Notes: generated from the sequence alone by a model not told the origin. Shown: positions 36,106 through 45,059, counted from the first letter of the stretch. The stretch is 64,000 nucleotides of DNA from FEN-1350 sp964386005 (GCA_964386005.1 CAYLSB010000012.1:15714-79713); one strand, 5' to 3'. Program-made: numbers and translations.

Positions 36106-39100
36106 TGATTTTATCTGATTTTTCCATTCGTCGTCCGGTGGCGATGAGTTGTTTCTTAATCGGTTTGTCCATCCTGGGATTCAATGCGTATCGCAAGATG
36201 GGTTTGGAACTGATGCCTCGAATGAACGTGCCCTTCATCACGATCGTCACGATTTATCCCGGAGCCAGCCCCGAACAGATCGAGACGGACATTGCCAAGC
36301 GGATTGAAGACAAGATCGTTACCATCGACGGTCTCAAACATGTCAACTCCGCCTGCATGGAAAATGTTTGTCAGACCTTCCTTGAGTTTCATCTGGATGT
36401 CGATGTCGATATCGCCGCGACGGATGTCCGCGAGAAGCTGGATATGATCAGGGCCGATCTGCCGGAAGACGCCGAAGATCCGGTGATCATGAAATTCGAC
36501 CTGAACTCCAAACCCGTGGTGTACCTTGCTCTGGGCGGCGACGTCCCTCTGGATGAGATGTACGACTATGCGAATAACACCCTGCGAGATCGATTAACCG
36601 TCATCGGCGGTGTGGCGGATGTCGAACTGATCGGTGGCGCGGAACGCGAAGTGCATATTAAGTTGAACCGGGATCAACTGGGCGAGCGAGGCCTTTCCAG
36701 CACCGATGTGGTTCGGGCTGTACAACAAAATATCCGTATTATCCCCTCCGGACGCGTACGACAACAAGGCACCGAATACACGGTCAAGTTCGATGCGGAT
36801 TTCTCATCGATTTCCGAAATGAACGGATTGGAGGTGGCCAATGACCATGGAAGCCGCTGTTATCTCCGCGATATCGGCCGCGTGGAGATGACAACCGAAG
36901 AAGTCCGTCAAAAGGCATACATCGACGGCAAACCCTGTATTTCCATCCGTGTTGTGAAAAAGGCCGAAGCGAATGCCGTGGAAGTGGTCCGCCGAGTCCG
37001 GACAGCCATGGATACGATTCGCGGGCAATTGCCCGGCGGGATGGACCTGACGTGGATCTATGATGACGGCCGGTATATCGAAGCGACCGTAACCAGCGCA
37101 TGGAGTGATATCCGACAGGGAGTGATTTTGACGGCAGTGATCCTGTTTTTGTTCCTCTATAATGTGCGCGCCACTCTGGTGATCTTTGTTACGATGCCGT
37201 TGACGATTATCATCGGGCTGTTTCTCATGCAGATGTGCGGCTATACGTTGAACACTTCCACGCTGTTATCGATCGGAATGTCAATCGGAGTTCTGGTGAC
37301 CAACTCCATTGTGGTGATGGAGGCCATCGTCAAGCGACTGAACGAAACCGGCGATCCAAAGAAGGCCGCTCATCTGGGCGCCAAAGAATCGGTGATCGCC
37401 GTGATCGGAAGCGCGGGGACGAATATCGTCGTGCTGTTTCCTTTGGCGATGATGGGCAGCATGATCGGCAAATTCCTCGGTCCCCTGGCCTGGACGATGG
37501 TTCTGATGACCGTCGTATCCTTGTTTATATCGTTCACGTTGACGCCGCTTCTATGCTCGTTGATCCTGAAACCAACCCATCCTTATGCCCGAGGGATACT
37601 ACCCTGGATGGAACGATCCTGGAACGGAATGTTCAGACGGGTTTGTGCCGGGTTGCGGACGATCCTTGAATTCAATGAACGAAACCGCTGGGCGGCTATT
37701 CTGGTGATTTTGGGAACGATTACCCTTTTCGTATTTTCCATGTCCCTGGCATCGAAAGTGGGTTTCGGATTTTTCAGTAACTCGGATAGCGGCCAAATCT
37801 TAATCAAGCTGGAATATCCGACCCGTTACGATCTGGACAACACGGCGGGAAGGGTTCGAGATATTGAAAGTCGTTTGCGGGACCTTCCGGAACTAAAACA
37901 TATCCTTTCGACGATCGGGAAAGTGGAAGGGATTATTGGTCAATCGTCCGAAGGCGTATATCTGGCGCAAATTCTGCTGCGATTTTCGGATCGAGACGAG
38001 CGGACATTGACGATGGATGAAATAATGAATGAGGTCCGCCTTCGTGTTCACAATCTTCCGGAATGCATTGCCACAGTCGCTATGCCGGATTTCATCGGAG
38101 GTCAGGGGTATGATATTGAGATGTCCATTTCCGGCGACAATCTCACGACCTTGGATCGAATCGCTCTGACGGGTCAGTCATTGATCTCCGACCTCAAGGG
38201 CTTCAAAGATTCCGATACCACCGTTCGTATCGGCAAACCGGAAATCCGGGTAACGCCGCGTCGGCCGGTACTGGCCGACCTTGGAATTCCGGCAGCGGCT
38301 ATCGGTCTTGCCCTTCGCGGCAATCTGGAAGGTCTCGACGCGGGAACCTTCAAGATGGGGGCAAGAAATTATGATATTGTCGTAGAGATGGAAGAACGAT
38401 CAGGCAAAGATCAGGTGGAACAATTTTTGTTTCCGGGTTTGCCGGGAAAACCGATGTTGTTGTCCGGTTTGGGAAATATCGAACAACGACTGGCCCCGGT
38501 CCAGATCACCCGAATGGATAAGCAAAGGATTTCAAAGTTACTGGCCAACATCGAAAGTTCGCTTCCCCTGGGCATGGCCGTCGACCAGTTGAGCAAATCG
38601 ATCGATCAAAAGGCGGATCTTCCGCCGGGGTACGATTATAAATTTCTTGGAGCATACGAAGTCATGGCGGAAGCCCAGGCGGCGTTCGGCGAAGCGGGGA
38701 TCCTGGCGATATTGCTGGTCTATCTGATGTTGTCGGCCTTACTGGAATCGTTCGGGAAACCCTGGTTGATTCTGGTGACGGTACCGCTGGCATTGATCGG
38801 CGTTATGTGGGCGCTCTATCTAACGGGTTACAGTTTATCGATGTTTGTGCTTATGTCGTTAATCATGATGACGGGTATCGTGGTAAATAATGCCATTTTG
38901 ATTACCGATCAGGCGAATGTTTTTGTTATGGAAGGCAGACCGCGACATAAAGCGATGATCGATGCGACCGTGGAAGAATTTCGGCCGATCGTGATGATTA
39001 CCCTGGCGGCAATTCTCGGGATGGGGCCGTTGGCGACGGGAAAAGGAATCGGCGCTGAATTACGAAACGATGTCGGTGTGGCCTCGATTGGCGGGATTCT

Positions 39101-39218
39101 GATTTCCGGAATATTAACGGTTATCGCAATGCCGATTCTCTATGATCTGTTCACCCGACGGGGTCAATGTGATCAGGCCACGACTGCGTCGACAAACGAA
39201 ATCGAACCGACTCCGTAA
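36105..39218 (+). CDS. AcrB-type RND efflux permease
   Basis: A 1037-residue RND transporter with the two-fold repeat of six-helix bundles and large periplasmic loops. Typical sequences are SDFSIRRPVAMSCFLIGL at the start, MPRMNVPFITIVTIYPGASP, AVILFLFLYNVRATLVIF, a helix-4 region with SIGMSIGVLVTNSIVVMEAI, and the second-half counterpart LSLIMMTGIVVNNAILITDQ. The expected Asp pair of drug pumps is not obvious in the helix-4 segment (GMSIGVLVTNSIVV), so the coupling ion and substrate class remain open. It probably exports lipophilic toxins with the upstream adaptor and duct. Confidence 0.93.
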   Translation: MILSDFSIRRPVAMSCFLIGLSILGFNAYRKMGLELMPRMNVPFITIVTIYPGASPEQIETDIAKRIEDKIVTIDGLKHVNSACMENVCQTFLEFHLDVDVDIAATDVREKLDMIRADLPEDAEDPVIMKFDLNSKPVVYLALGGDVPLDEMYDYANNTLRDRLTVIGGVADVELIGGAEREVHIKLNRDQLGERGLSSTDVVRAVQQNIRIIPSGRVRQQGTEYTVKFDADFSSISEMNGLEVANDHGSRCYLRDIGRVEMTTEEVRQKAYIDGKPCISIRVVKKAEANAVEVVRRVRTAMDTIRGQLPGGMDLTWIYDDGRYIEATVTSAWSDIRQGVILTAVILFLFLYNVRATLVIFVTMPLTIIIGLFLMQMCGYTLNTSTLLSIGMSIGVLVTNSIVVMEAIVKRLNETGDPKKAAHLGAKESVIAVIGSAGTNIVVLFPLAMMGSMIGKFLGPLAWTMVLMTVVSLFISFTLTPLLCSLILKPTHPYARGILPWMERSWNGMFRRVCAGLRTILEFNERNRWAAILVILGTITLFVFSMSLASKVGFGFFSNSDSGQILIKLEYPTRYDLDNTAGRVRDIESRLRDLPELKHILSTIGKVEGIIGQSSEGVYLAQILLRFSDRDERTLTMDEIMNEVRLRVHNLPECIATVAMPDFIGGQGYDIEMSISGDNLTTLDRIALTGQSLISDLKGFKDSDTTVRIGKPEIRVTPRRPVLADLGIPAAAIGLALRGNLEGLDAGTFKMGARNYDIVVEMEERSGKDQVEQFLFPGLPGKPMLLSGLGNIEQRLAPVQITRMDKQRISKLLANIESSLPLGMAVDQLSKSIDQKADLPPGYDYKFLGAYEVMAEAQAAFGEAGILAILLVYLMLSALLESFGKPWLILVTVPLALIGVMWALYLTGYSLSMFVLMSLIMMTGIVVNNAILITDQANVFVMEGRPRHKAMIDATVEEFRPIVMITLAAILGMGPLATGKGIGAELRNDVGVASIGGILISGILTVIAMPILYDLFTRRGQCDQATTASTNEIEPTP

Positions 39219-39222
39219 GCCG

Positions 39223-39915
39223 TTACACCGTTAACTCCAGCGGCGTCAGCGGAAGTTCGGTCTGGCACATTTGGCAATGGCAAACACCAACCCGGTGCAA
39301 ATGAGAATACCCCAGAAGGGCACGGGTTTCGGCCAGGATGGCCCCTTTGGCTTCGATTTGGCGAAGGGCGACTTCGGCCGCACCACGGTCGTGGTAACCG
39401 ATGGCGTCGATCAGGATGGTGACAAATTTGCGCCGGGCAAGTAGCCCCAGAGCCGTGGCCTTGATGGCTCCATCGGCCGTGGCGCCGAAGAGAATAAATT
39501 CGGTGGCTTTCAGTTCGCTGAGAACCCGGTCGGCCCGGGGTTCATCGAAGGGATCGATACACCGTTTGGCGACAATCACCTGGTCGTATTCCCGAAGAAG
39601 ATCCCGGGGAAGATCGGTACAGCCGTCGGCCGGGTAGAAGATATGCCGGTTGCGAATCGTATAATGAATCTTGCGATGACCTTCCGTGCCGTCCACACAA
39701 GCGCATGAATGGACATCCCCCACCGGACTGTTGCGCACCGTAGAGATCATCCGAACATTTCTCAGGCGTGACCAGGCAACCACGCGTCGGATGTTGGCTA
39801 AAATCCGGCGGTGGTTCTGCACGCATTCCTTGCCGGTCGCCACGAACAGATCCTTCTGCGTATCGATATCGATCAAGATTCGCTTGCGTCGAAGAGTAAT
39901 AATCGGCCTAATCAT
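39223..39915 (-). CDS. Isochorismatase-fold cysteine hydrolase homologue lacking the catalytic Cys
   Basis: A 230-residue protein of the isochorismatase/nicotinamidase superfamily. The catalytic Asp (RILIDIDTQKD, Asp18) and Lys (QVIVAKRCIDPF, Lys117) are present, and GYHDRGAAEVAL follows as in the family. At the Cys position, which in the family reads TD-x-C-V, the sequence is ATADGAIKAT, with Ala150 in place of Cys. The protein should therefore lack thiol hydrolase activity. It ends with CHCQMCQ, a possible metal site not usual for the family. The stop codons of this gene and the RND gene are 4 bp apart. Confidence 0.8.
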   Translation of the reverse strand: MIRPIITLRRKRILIDIDTQKDLFVATGKECVQNHRRILANIRRVVAWSRLRNVRMISTVRNSPVGDVHSCACVDGTEGHRKIHYTIRNRHIFYPADGCTDLPRDLLREYDQVIVAKRCIDPFDEPRADRVLSELKATEFILFGATADGAIKATALGLLARRKFVTILIDAIGYHDRGAAEVALRQIEAKGAILAETRALLGYSHLHRVGVCHCQMCQTELPLTPLELTV

Positions 39916-40008
39916 AGTGGCCTCTCTTTTCCTGCTAATAAGTCCGCTGGTTTAGTACGTTCGCCCGGATCGATAGTTCTCCGATCTGAGTATCGATCCA
40001 AAGGAGTC

Positions 40009-40037
40009 TTGACTTTATCTTCAAAAATCTGTAAAAT
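40009..40037 (+). promoter_or_regulatory. Sigma-70 promoter of the trmB operon
   Basis: TTGACT (40009-40014) and TAAAAT (40032-40037) are 17 bp apart. The start would be near 40044, leaving a long leader of about 150 nt before trmB. Confidence 0.7.
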
Positions 40038-40109
40038 GATCGGTTTGTAAACCCTGGATTGCTTTGGAAAAGCATTTTTGATTCATTGCCGGTCTTCGAA
40101 ACCAGCGAA

Positions 40110-40151
40110 GGGTCCACATAAGGGAATCCAAGGCAATATGTTCGCGGACCC
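40110..40151 (+). repeat. Inverted repeat in the trmB leader
   Basis: GGGTCC (40110-40115) pairs with GGACCC (40146-40151); inside, CATA/TATG can pair as well. A small GCTTT/AAAGC hairpin precedes it around 40067. A regulatory leader is possible but unproven; no known riboswitch was recognised. Confidence 0.35.
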
Positions 40152-40197
40152 GAACGATGCCTTGTATGAGTACCTTTGTATTATTGTGGCATGAACT

Positions 40198-40914
40198 ATG
40201 CAAAAACGTACGCTGAATGATTATCCGGAAATTGGATTAAACCCGGCACAGTTGGGTTTTCCGATCAATTTTAAGGATATTTTTGGACGTTCGGGGTGTG
40301 TGCATGTTGAAATTGGCTCTGGAAAAGGTGCTTTTTTGCTCTCGCAGGCAAGATTGAATCCGGAAATTAATTATTTGGGGATTGAATGGGCACGAAAATA
40401 CTATCGTTTCTGTATTGATCGTTTAGGCAGATGGGGAGTTTCTAATGTTCGGATGATCCGCGAAGATGCCTCTGTTTTTCTTTCCAAGTATATTCCCGAT
40501 TCGTCTGTATGTTGTTTTCATGTCTATTTTCCAGATCCCTGGCCGAAAAAACACCACCATAAACGCAGGTTTTTTTCCCGTCAAAATATCCCTCAGATAT
40601 ATCGATGTCTTGTTCCGGGCGGGGCCGTTCGTTTTGTTACAGATGATCACAAATACTATGCGGATTCCATGATAGAATTCATCGAATCCAATTTATTATG
40701 GGAAAAAAGGGATTTTATTCCTCTGAGTGGAACAGACAAGGGCGAACTGGTTGGGACAAATTATGAAAAAAAGTATCACAAGGAAGGTCGCTTCGTTTAT
40801 GCAATGGAAATTCGAAAGCATTCGGAAAGGATTATAGAACCTATACCCGCTAATCAACTGCTTAATGTTGCGTATCAATCAACCGATATCTATCTCGATC
40901 GGTCAATACAATGA
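40198..40914 (+). CDS. trmB: tRNA (guanine-N7-)-methyltransferase
   Basis: A 238-residue TrmB, which makes m7G46 in the variable loop of tRNAs. The SAM-binding motif is VHVEIGSGKGAFLL, the second strand LGIEWARKYY, and the conserved catalytic region is VYFPDPWPKKHHHKRRF. The C-terminal GTNYEKKYHKEGR corresponds to the substrate loop. The base composition is more AT-rich than most neighbours. Its TGA stop overlaps the ATG of the Rid-family gene, so the two are co-translated. Confidence 0.95.
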   Translation: MQKRTLNDYPEIGLNPAQLGFPINFKDIFGRSGCVHVEIGSGKGAFLLSQARLNPEINYLGIEWARKYYRFCIDRLGRWGVSNVRMIREDASVFLSKYIPDSSVCCFHVYFPDPWPKKHHHKRRFFSRQNIPQIYRCLVPGGAVRFVTDDHKYYADSMIEFIESNLLWEKRDFIPLSGTDKGELVGTNYEKKYHKEGRFVYAMEIRKHSERIIEPIPANQLLNVAYQSTDIYLDRSIQ

Positions 40915-42113
40915 AGGGATCGAATCGAATGCAATCTGTTCCAAAAGCGCAGACAGGTTTTGTCCAATATCGTGGTTTCGTCTCTTCCAGCCACGAGAAT
41001 GAGCATTTTTTTCTTGTGGATGCTCAACCGGGTCAGTCGTTTGAAATGCAGCTCGAAATGGTTGAGAAACAGTATCGGAATGCCTTGGCGGAGCGGAATC
41101 TGCCCGAAGATAGCATTATTTATCGTCGTTTTTTTCTCAGTGATGCGGCCAATCAGCTTGAAATACTGAAACAATCTCCATTGTATTCCGATCCGTCCAA
41201 CCGAATTCGTGCGGCCGTTTCTGTCATACAACAACCCCCCGTCAATGGGTCCAAGATTGCTTTGTACGCCTATCATGTCGATTCGAAAAAAGGCATGGAA
41301 AAAATTCCAACAAAAGATCAGTGCCTATTGGTGAAACGCAACGGAACCAGTCAGCTTTGGTTTACCAACCAGATTGAATCCGAAACCACCGAAGAATATG
41401 CCCGATCCTCCTACCGCCAGACGGATTATCTATTCGGAACATTGATGGATCATCTCAAAACCCACCGGGCAACCCTGAAAGATAATACGATCCGTACGTG
41501 GATGTATGTCCGAGATGTGGATCGCAATTATAAAGGCATGGTTGATCGGCGCAGGGAACTGTTCACCGAACAGGGCCTGACTCCCCAGACGCATTTTATT
41601 TCCAGCACCGGGATCGAAGGATGCACGGCCAGTCCGCACGCCCTGGTCACAATGGATGCTCTTTCGCTGCTTGGAGTACAATCGCGGCAGATCCGATTCC
41701 TGCATGCCCCGCAGAATCTGTGCAATACCATCCGATACAACGTGACGTTCGAACGGGGAACCATGGTTTCGTATCGGGACCGCGGCCATCTGTATATATC
41801 CGGCACGGCGAGCATCGACAGAGACGGCCAGGTGGTTCACGAAGGAGATGTGATTCGCCAGGCCGATCGTACGATCGAAAACATCAGGGCTCTATTGGCC
41901 GACGGCGGCGCGCGGCTCGGGGATATGATGTACTGGATTGTATATGTGCGGGACTTCAGCGATGCCGAGACGGTTCGCCGATATTTTGATTCATTGCCGG
42001 ATACGATTCCGTATCTGCTGCTTCATGCCCCGGTATGCCGGCCGCAATGGCTCATCGAGATCGAAGGCCAGGCCATTCTTCCCCTGAACCAAAAGGATCT
42101 TCCGGAATTTTAA
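40911..42113 (+). CDS. Rid (YjgF/YER057c/UK114) superfamily protein with long N-terminal domain
   Basis: A 400-residue protein. The last 120 residues form a Rid fold (RGHLYISGTASIDRDGQVVHEGDV, QADRTIENIRALLADGGA, MMYWIVYVRDF, LLLHAPVCRPQWLIEIEG). The N-terminal two thirds (YQTDYLFGTLMDHLKTH, RTWMYVRDVDRNYKGMVDRRRELF) resemble a second, divergent Rid-like module, as in chorismatase/FkbO-type proteins. Rid proteins hydrolyse reactive imines, while FkbO-like members act on chorismate; I cannot choose. Overlap with trmB (ATGA) is exact. An alternative ATG at 40929 would begin MQSVPKAQTGF. Confidence 0.75.
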   Translation: MKGSNRMQSVPKAQTGFVQYRGFVSSSHENEHFFLVDAQPGQSFEMQLEMVEKQYRNALAERNLPEDSIIYRRFFLSDAANQLEILKQSPLYSDPSNRIRAAVSVIQQPPVNGSKIALYAYHVDSKKGMEKIPTKDQCLLVKRNGTSQLWFTNQIESETTEEYARSSYRQTDYLFGTLMDHLKTHRATLKDNTIRTWMYVRDVDRNYKGMVDRRRELFTEQGLTPQTHFISSTGIEGCTASPHALVTMDALSLLGVQSRQIRFLHAPQNLCNTIRYNVTFERGTMVSYRDRGHLYISGTASIDRDGQVVHEGDVIRQADRTIENIRALLADGGARLGDMMYWIVYVRDFSDAETVRRYFDSLPDTIPYLLLHAPVCRPQWLIEIEGQAILPLNQKDLPEF

Positions 42114-42120
42114 TTCGATC

Positions 42121-42627
42121 TTATTGGGAATGGGGTATCGGAAAGGACGCCGGATTATTCGGAGTTGAAAAGGCCCCCAGAAACCAGGCGATCGCCAGGA
42201 TCAATCCGATGTAGTAGATACCGACCAGGATAGGAATCCATCGATTTTTGCGTCCGAGTTTCCGTCGCAACAAGGTGGGGATGCCGAACAGAAGGATCAG
42301 GGGAGCGTACCAGAGAGCCAATACGAATGAGATCAGACGGGTGGGGATGGAAACTCCCGGACCGACGATCTGATGGAAGGTTTTTCCGATGAGTCCGGTT
42401 TCGAAACGAAGACGGGGCAGAGGCATATAGCTGGCCAGGGGGTTTATCGGATCATTGGATCCGCAATGTGGACAATAATAGTCTCGGGGATCGCACTCAT
42501 TCAGGCAATGTGGACAAACGGGAAAAGCGTCCGGAGCGATTTGCTGATCCTCTTCCGATGGGTCTTCGAGACCTTCCTCCGGGTCGATATCCCAATACTC
42601 TTCATCCACGAGACAATCTCCCGACAT
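42121..42627 (-). CDS. Zinc-ribbon membrane protein, function unknown
   Basis: From the first standard ATG (42627) the product has 168 residues: an acidic linker, a zinc ribbon (CPHCLNECDPRDYYCPHCG), then two hydrophobic helices (FVLALWYAPLILLFGIPTLL and IYYIGLILAIAWFLG). The in-frame sequence upstream to 42696 still reads like this protein (TFDCPFCSDPWKKTPIRW) and supplies another CxxC, but it contains no ATG, GTG or TTG. The gene follows a Gfo/Idh/MocA gene on the same strand. The only candidate upstream start is an ATA that overlaps that gene's TAG. No function is inferred. Confidence 0.7.
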   Translation of the reverse strand: MSGDCLVDEEYWDIDPEEGLEDPSEEDQQIAPDAFPVCPHCLNECDPRDYYCPHCGSNDPINPLASYMPLPRLRFETGLIGKTFHQIVGPGVSIPTRLISFVLALWYAPLILLFGIPTLLRRKLGRKNRWIPILVGIYYIGLILAIAWFLGAFSTPNNPASFPIPHSQ

Positions 42628-42692
42628 CCATCGGATCGGAGTTTTTTTCCACGGATCGGAACAAAAGGGACAATCGAATGTGACTAAATCAG

Positions 42693-44042
42693 CTATCCAA
42701 TGCCCTCAATTCCCCACCCAGCGCGATAGGTTTTGCGAAGATATTTCTCCGCGTCCGGAAGGTTGGGGATCTTCATATTGGCGGCGTCCCACTTCAGCGT
42801 TTTTCCGGCAAAATGAATGCCGACGTTGCCCAACAGCACGGCTTCCGTCATCGGGCCCGAAAAATCGAAGTTGGCCTCGGGCGTGCCTTTGCCAAGGCAA
42901 CCATCGACCCACTGCTGATAATGGTCGATCGATTTCACCTTGGGGCGCTGATAGCCCTTGAACTTTTCCAGAGGGTACAGTTGAGGACCCGCCCAGTGCG
43001 GCAAAACCATCACGCCTTCGTCGCCGATAATGATCGATCCGGCATGAGGTAGTTTGTATTCGGCCGGCATCGGTACCAGTTCCCGCGGCGGTGTCTTTTC
43101 GCCGTTGTACCAATACCCCTTGATGGAAGGCCCGGCGGTATACGGCGTGCCCGGAAACTCGTAGGAAACGATCTGCCAGGCCGGATACGTTTCTTTGTTG
43201 TAGTTGGACACTTCCGTCTTCACCGACGTTGGCGCCCCAAGCTTCAGGCCTGTGAACACCGGATCAAAGATATGGCAGGCAAAATCGCCCATTACCCCGC
43301 CGCCGAAATCCTGCCAACCCCGCCATTTGGCCGGATGATATGTGTCGGCCTTATACGGCCGCATGGGCGCTACCCCGATCCAGTGATCCCAATTCATGCC
43401 GGACGGGACCGGATCTTCCCCGGCGGGCCGTTCCGTCGCCGTCGTCCAAACGGCCGAACCGGCCTGCCAACTGTGGAATTGCGATACTTTTCCAATACCA
43501 CCGGATTGGATAATCGCCACCGCCATACGGTAGGCGATATCCGCATGAATTTGAATCCCCATCTGCGTGACCACACCGGCTTGTTTGGCGGCCCGGGTGA
43601 GAATGCGCGCTTCATGGACGGTGTGGGTCAGGGGCTTTTGGCAATAGACATGTTTGCCTTTTTGAATGGCGCTATACGCAATCGGAGCATGCATGTGATC
43701 GGGCGTGGAGACATTAACCGAATCGATCTTGTCGCCTTCTTTGCTCAACAACTCGCGCCAGTCGCGATACGTACGGACCGATTCGATTTTGTATTCCGTC
43801 TTGAGATGCTCGACGGCCCTGGCCAGGTTGGACGGATCCACATCGCACAACGCGACAATCTCCACGTTGCCACCGGCAAGGATGGAATTCAGATCGCCGG
43901 ATCCCATTCCCCCAACGCCGATACAGGCGTGCTGAAGTTTCCGGGAGGCGGATTGGGCCAGCGAAAGACGCGGCAGAAAAAGCATCGATCCGAACGCTGC
44001 GGACTGCTGCAAGAAACGACGACGATTCATTGTATTCTTCAT
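42693..44042 (-). CDS. Exported Gfo/Idh/MocA family oxidoreductase
   Basis: A 449-residue protein with a Tat-like signal (NRRRFLQQSAAFGSML, then PRLSLAQSA). The Rossmann segment is HACIGVGGMGSGDL, and the EKP-like motif is HVYCQKPLTHTV, the form common in planctomycete exported members. Further family blocks are PDHMHAPIAYSAIQKGKH, GQQIHADIAYRM-like GIQIHADIAYRMAVAI, GVMGDFACHIFDPVF and GVMVLPHWAGPQL. It probably acts on sugars in the periplasm; the reaction is unknown. GGAGG lies 7 nt upstream of the ATG, and a good promoter at 44075-44103 precedes it. Confidence 0.92.
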   Translation of the reverse strand: MKNTMNRRRFLQQSAAFGSMLFLPRLSLAQSASRKLQHACIGVGGMGSGDLNSILAGGNVEIVALCDVDPSNLARAVEHLKTEYKIESVRTYRDWRELLSKEGDKIDSVNVSTPDHMHAPIAYSAIQKGKHVYCQKPLTHTVHEARILTRAAKQAGVVTQMGIQIHADIAYRMAVAIIQSGGIGKVSQFHSWQAGSAVWTTATERPAGEDPVPSGMNWDHWIGVAPMRPYKADTYHPAKWRGWQDFGGGVMGDFACHIFDPVFTGLKLGAPTSVKTEVSNYNKETYPAWQIVSYEFPGTPYTAGPSIKGYWYNGEKTPPRELVPMPAEYKLPHAGSIIIGDEGVMVLPHWAGPQLYPLEKFKGYQRPKVKSIDHYQQWVDGCLGKGTPEANFDFSGPMTEAVLLGNVGIHFAGKTLKWDAANMKIPNLPDAEKYLRKTYRAGWGIEGIG

Positions 44043-44074
44043 CGGTACACCTCCAAAAGGTCTTTGTTATACGT

Positions 44075-44103
44075 AGAATAATCCGAACGCGTCGTTTTGT
44101 CAA
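44075..44103 (-). promoter_or_regulatory. Sigma-70 promoter of the Gfo/Idh/MocA-zinc ribbon operon
   Basis: On the minus strand TTGACA (44098-44103) and TATTCT (44075-44080) are 17 bp apart, 33 bp upstream of the start at 44042. It lies just downstream of the terminator of the preceding minus-strand operon. Confidence 0.7.
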
Positions 44104-44111
44104 TGGAAACC

Positions 44112-44140
44112 AAAGAAAAAGGGCACGTCGAAACGTGCCC
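44112..44140 (-). terminator. Rho-independent terminator of the hemL operon
   Basis: On the minus strand an 8-bp stem GGGCACGT/ACGTGCCC with a TTCG tetraloop (44121-44140) is followed by TTTTTCTTT. It is 32 bp past the stop of the membrane protein gene. Confidence 0.92.
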
Positions 44141-44171
44141 TGGAAAGTCGATCTCGAGATGCGTCAATTGA

Positions 44172-45059
44172 TTAATGCAGGATTCCGAGCCGGCGAAGCG
44201 TGGCCTGGGACCAGCGCCGACTTCGAATCTGGGCGCTGAAAATCAAGAAAAAGACCAATAGCCACATGCCGCAGAATCGGAGGAAATACAGAATCTGACC
44301 GAGGATCGGACCGTCTTTCATTGTTGAACCGCATAACAACTCCGCGGGCAGAAACATCGCTCCGAGTAGAACGCCGGGGAAAAACATCTGCCAGGGGACC
44401 AACAAGGCCAGAGCAAACAAGGATCGGAAGAATCCGCGGGAAATATGGTTGAGACCTCCGAGCCGTCCGGCCAGGGAAATCTTGATGCAAACCAGAAGGG
44501 TCAGGCAGTACAGCATCATCGCCATCAACACAATGAAATTGCCGATGCGAACGGCCCATATCGCTTGATTACAGCGCGGCAGGTATTTATTGTATACCCC
44601 CAGAGACCATTTGGGTTTGTTACGCGAGGTGTTGGCCGCCGGCCTGGACGGTTGTGTTTCCGCAGTCTCCACGGCTTTCTGCGCCGAATCCATGAATTTT
44701 TCGGAGGATTCACCGGTGGTGATTGTCGGGAGAGTCCCTTCGGGTTTGGTTTGAATCGCGGTTGTTGCGGTTGGCTCATTGTCCGGATTGATCGGCTCGT
44801 TGGAAAGCGGAGCATCCGCCGTGGCTATGGGAGCCAGCCGAAGACAACCGCTCGCATCGCAGACCATGGCGCAGCTTTTCATCGGGCAATCGGTTTGTTC
44901 GATGAATCCGAGATAATTCAGCCAGAAGATTCCCTGCAATAACAACAGTCCGATAAGAATAAGGAGAAACAGAAAATTCTTCATCGATTTGAATACGCTG
45001 ATCGCCTCAAGGCAATCGGTGGTATCCACAATATCCGTCTTTTTTTCAAAATCATTCAT
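44172..45059 (-). CDS. Four-helix membrane protein with Cys-rich loop, function unknown
   Basis: The ATG at 45059 (295 residues) has GGAG 7 nt upstream. One hydrophobic helix (FLFLLILIGLLLLQGIFWL) is followed by a loop with four Cys (CPMKSCAMVCDASGC), a Pro/Thr/Asn-rich low-complexity linker of about 90 residues, and three more helices around FIVLMAMMLYCLTLLVCI, LFALALLVPWQMFFPGVLLG and FCGMWLLVFFLIFSAQI. The linker probably lies outside the cytoplasm. I recognise no family. It is the second gene after hemL (33-bp gap) and ends at a strong terminator. Confidence 0.75.
   Translation of the reverse strand: MNDFEKKTDIVDTTDCLEAISVFKSMKNFLFLLILIGLLLLQGIFWLNYLGFIEQTDCPMKSCAMVCDASGCLRLAPIATADAPLSNEPINPDNEPTATTAIQTKPEGTLPTITTGESSEKFMDSAQKAVETAETQPSRPAANTSRNKPKWSLGVYNKYLPRCNQAIWAVRIGNFIVLMAMMLYCLTLLVCIKISLAGRLGGLNHISRGFFRSLFALALLVPWQMFFPGVLLGAMFLPAELLCGSTMKDGPILGQILYFLRFCGMWLLVFFLIFSAQIRSRRWSQATLRRLGILH

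Noticed and set aside
40187..40202. Sigma-54-like -24/-12 pattern (TGGC, 10 bp, GC)
   Set aside because: It overlaps the trmB ATG, so a start would fall inside the coding sequence; a good sigma-70 promoter lies upstream.
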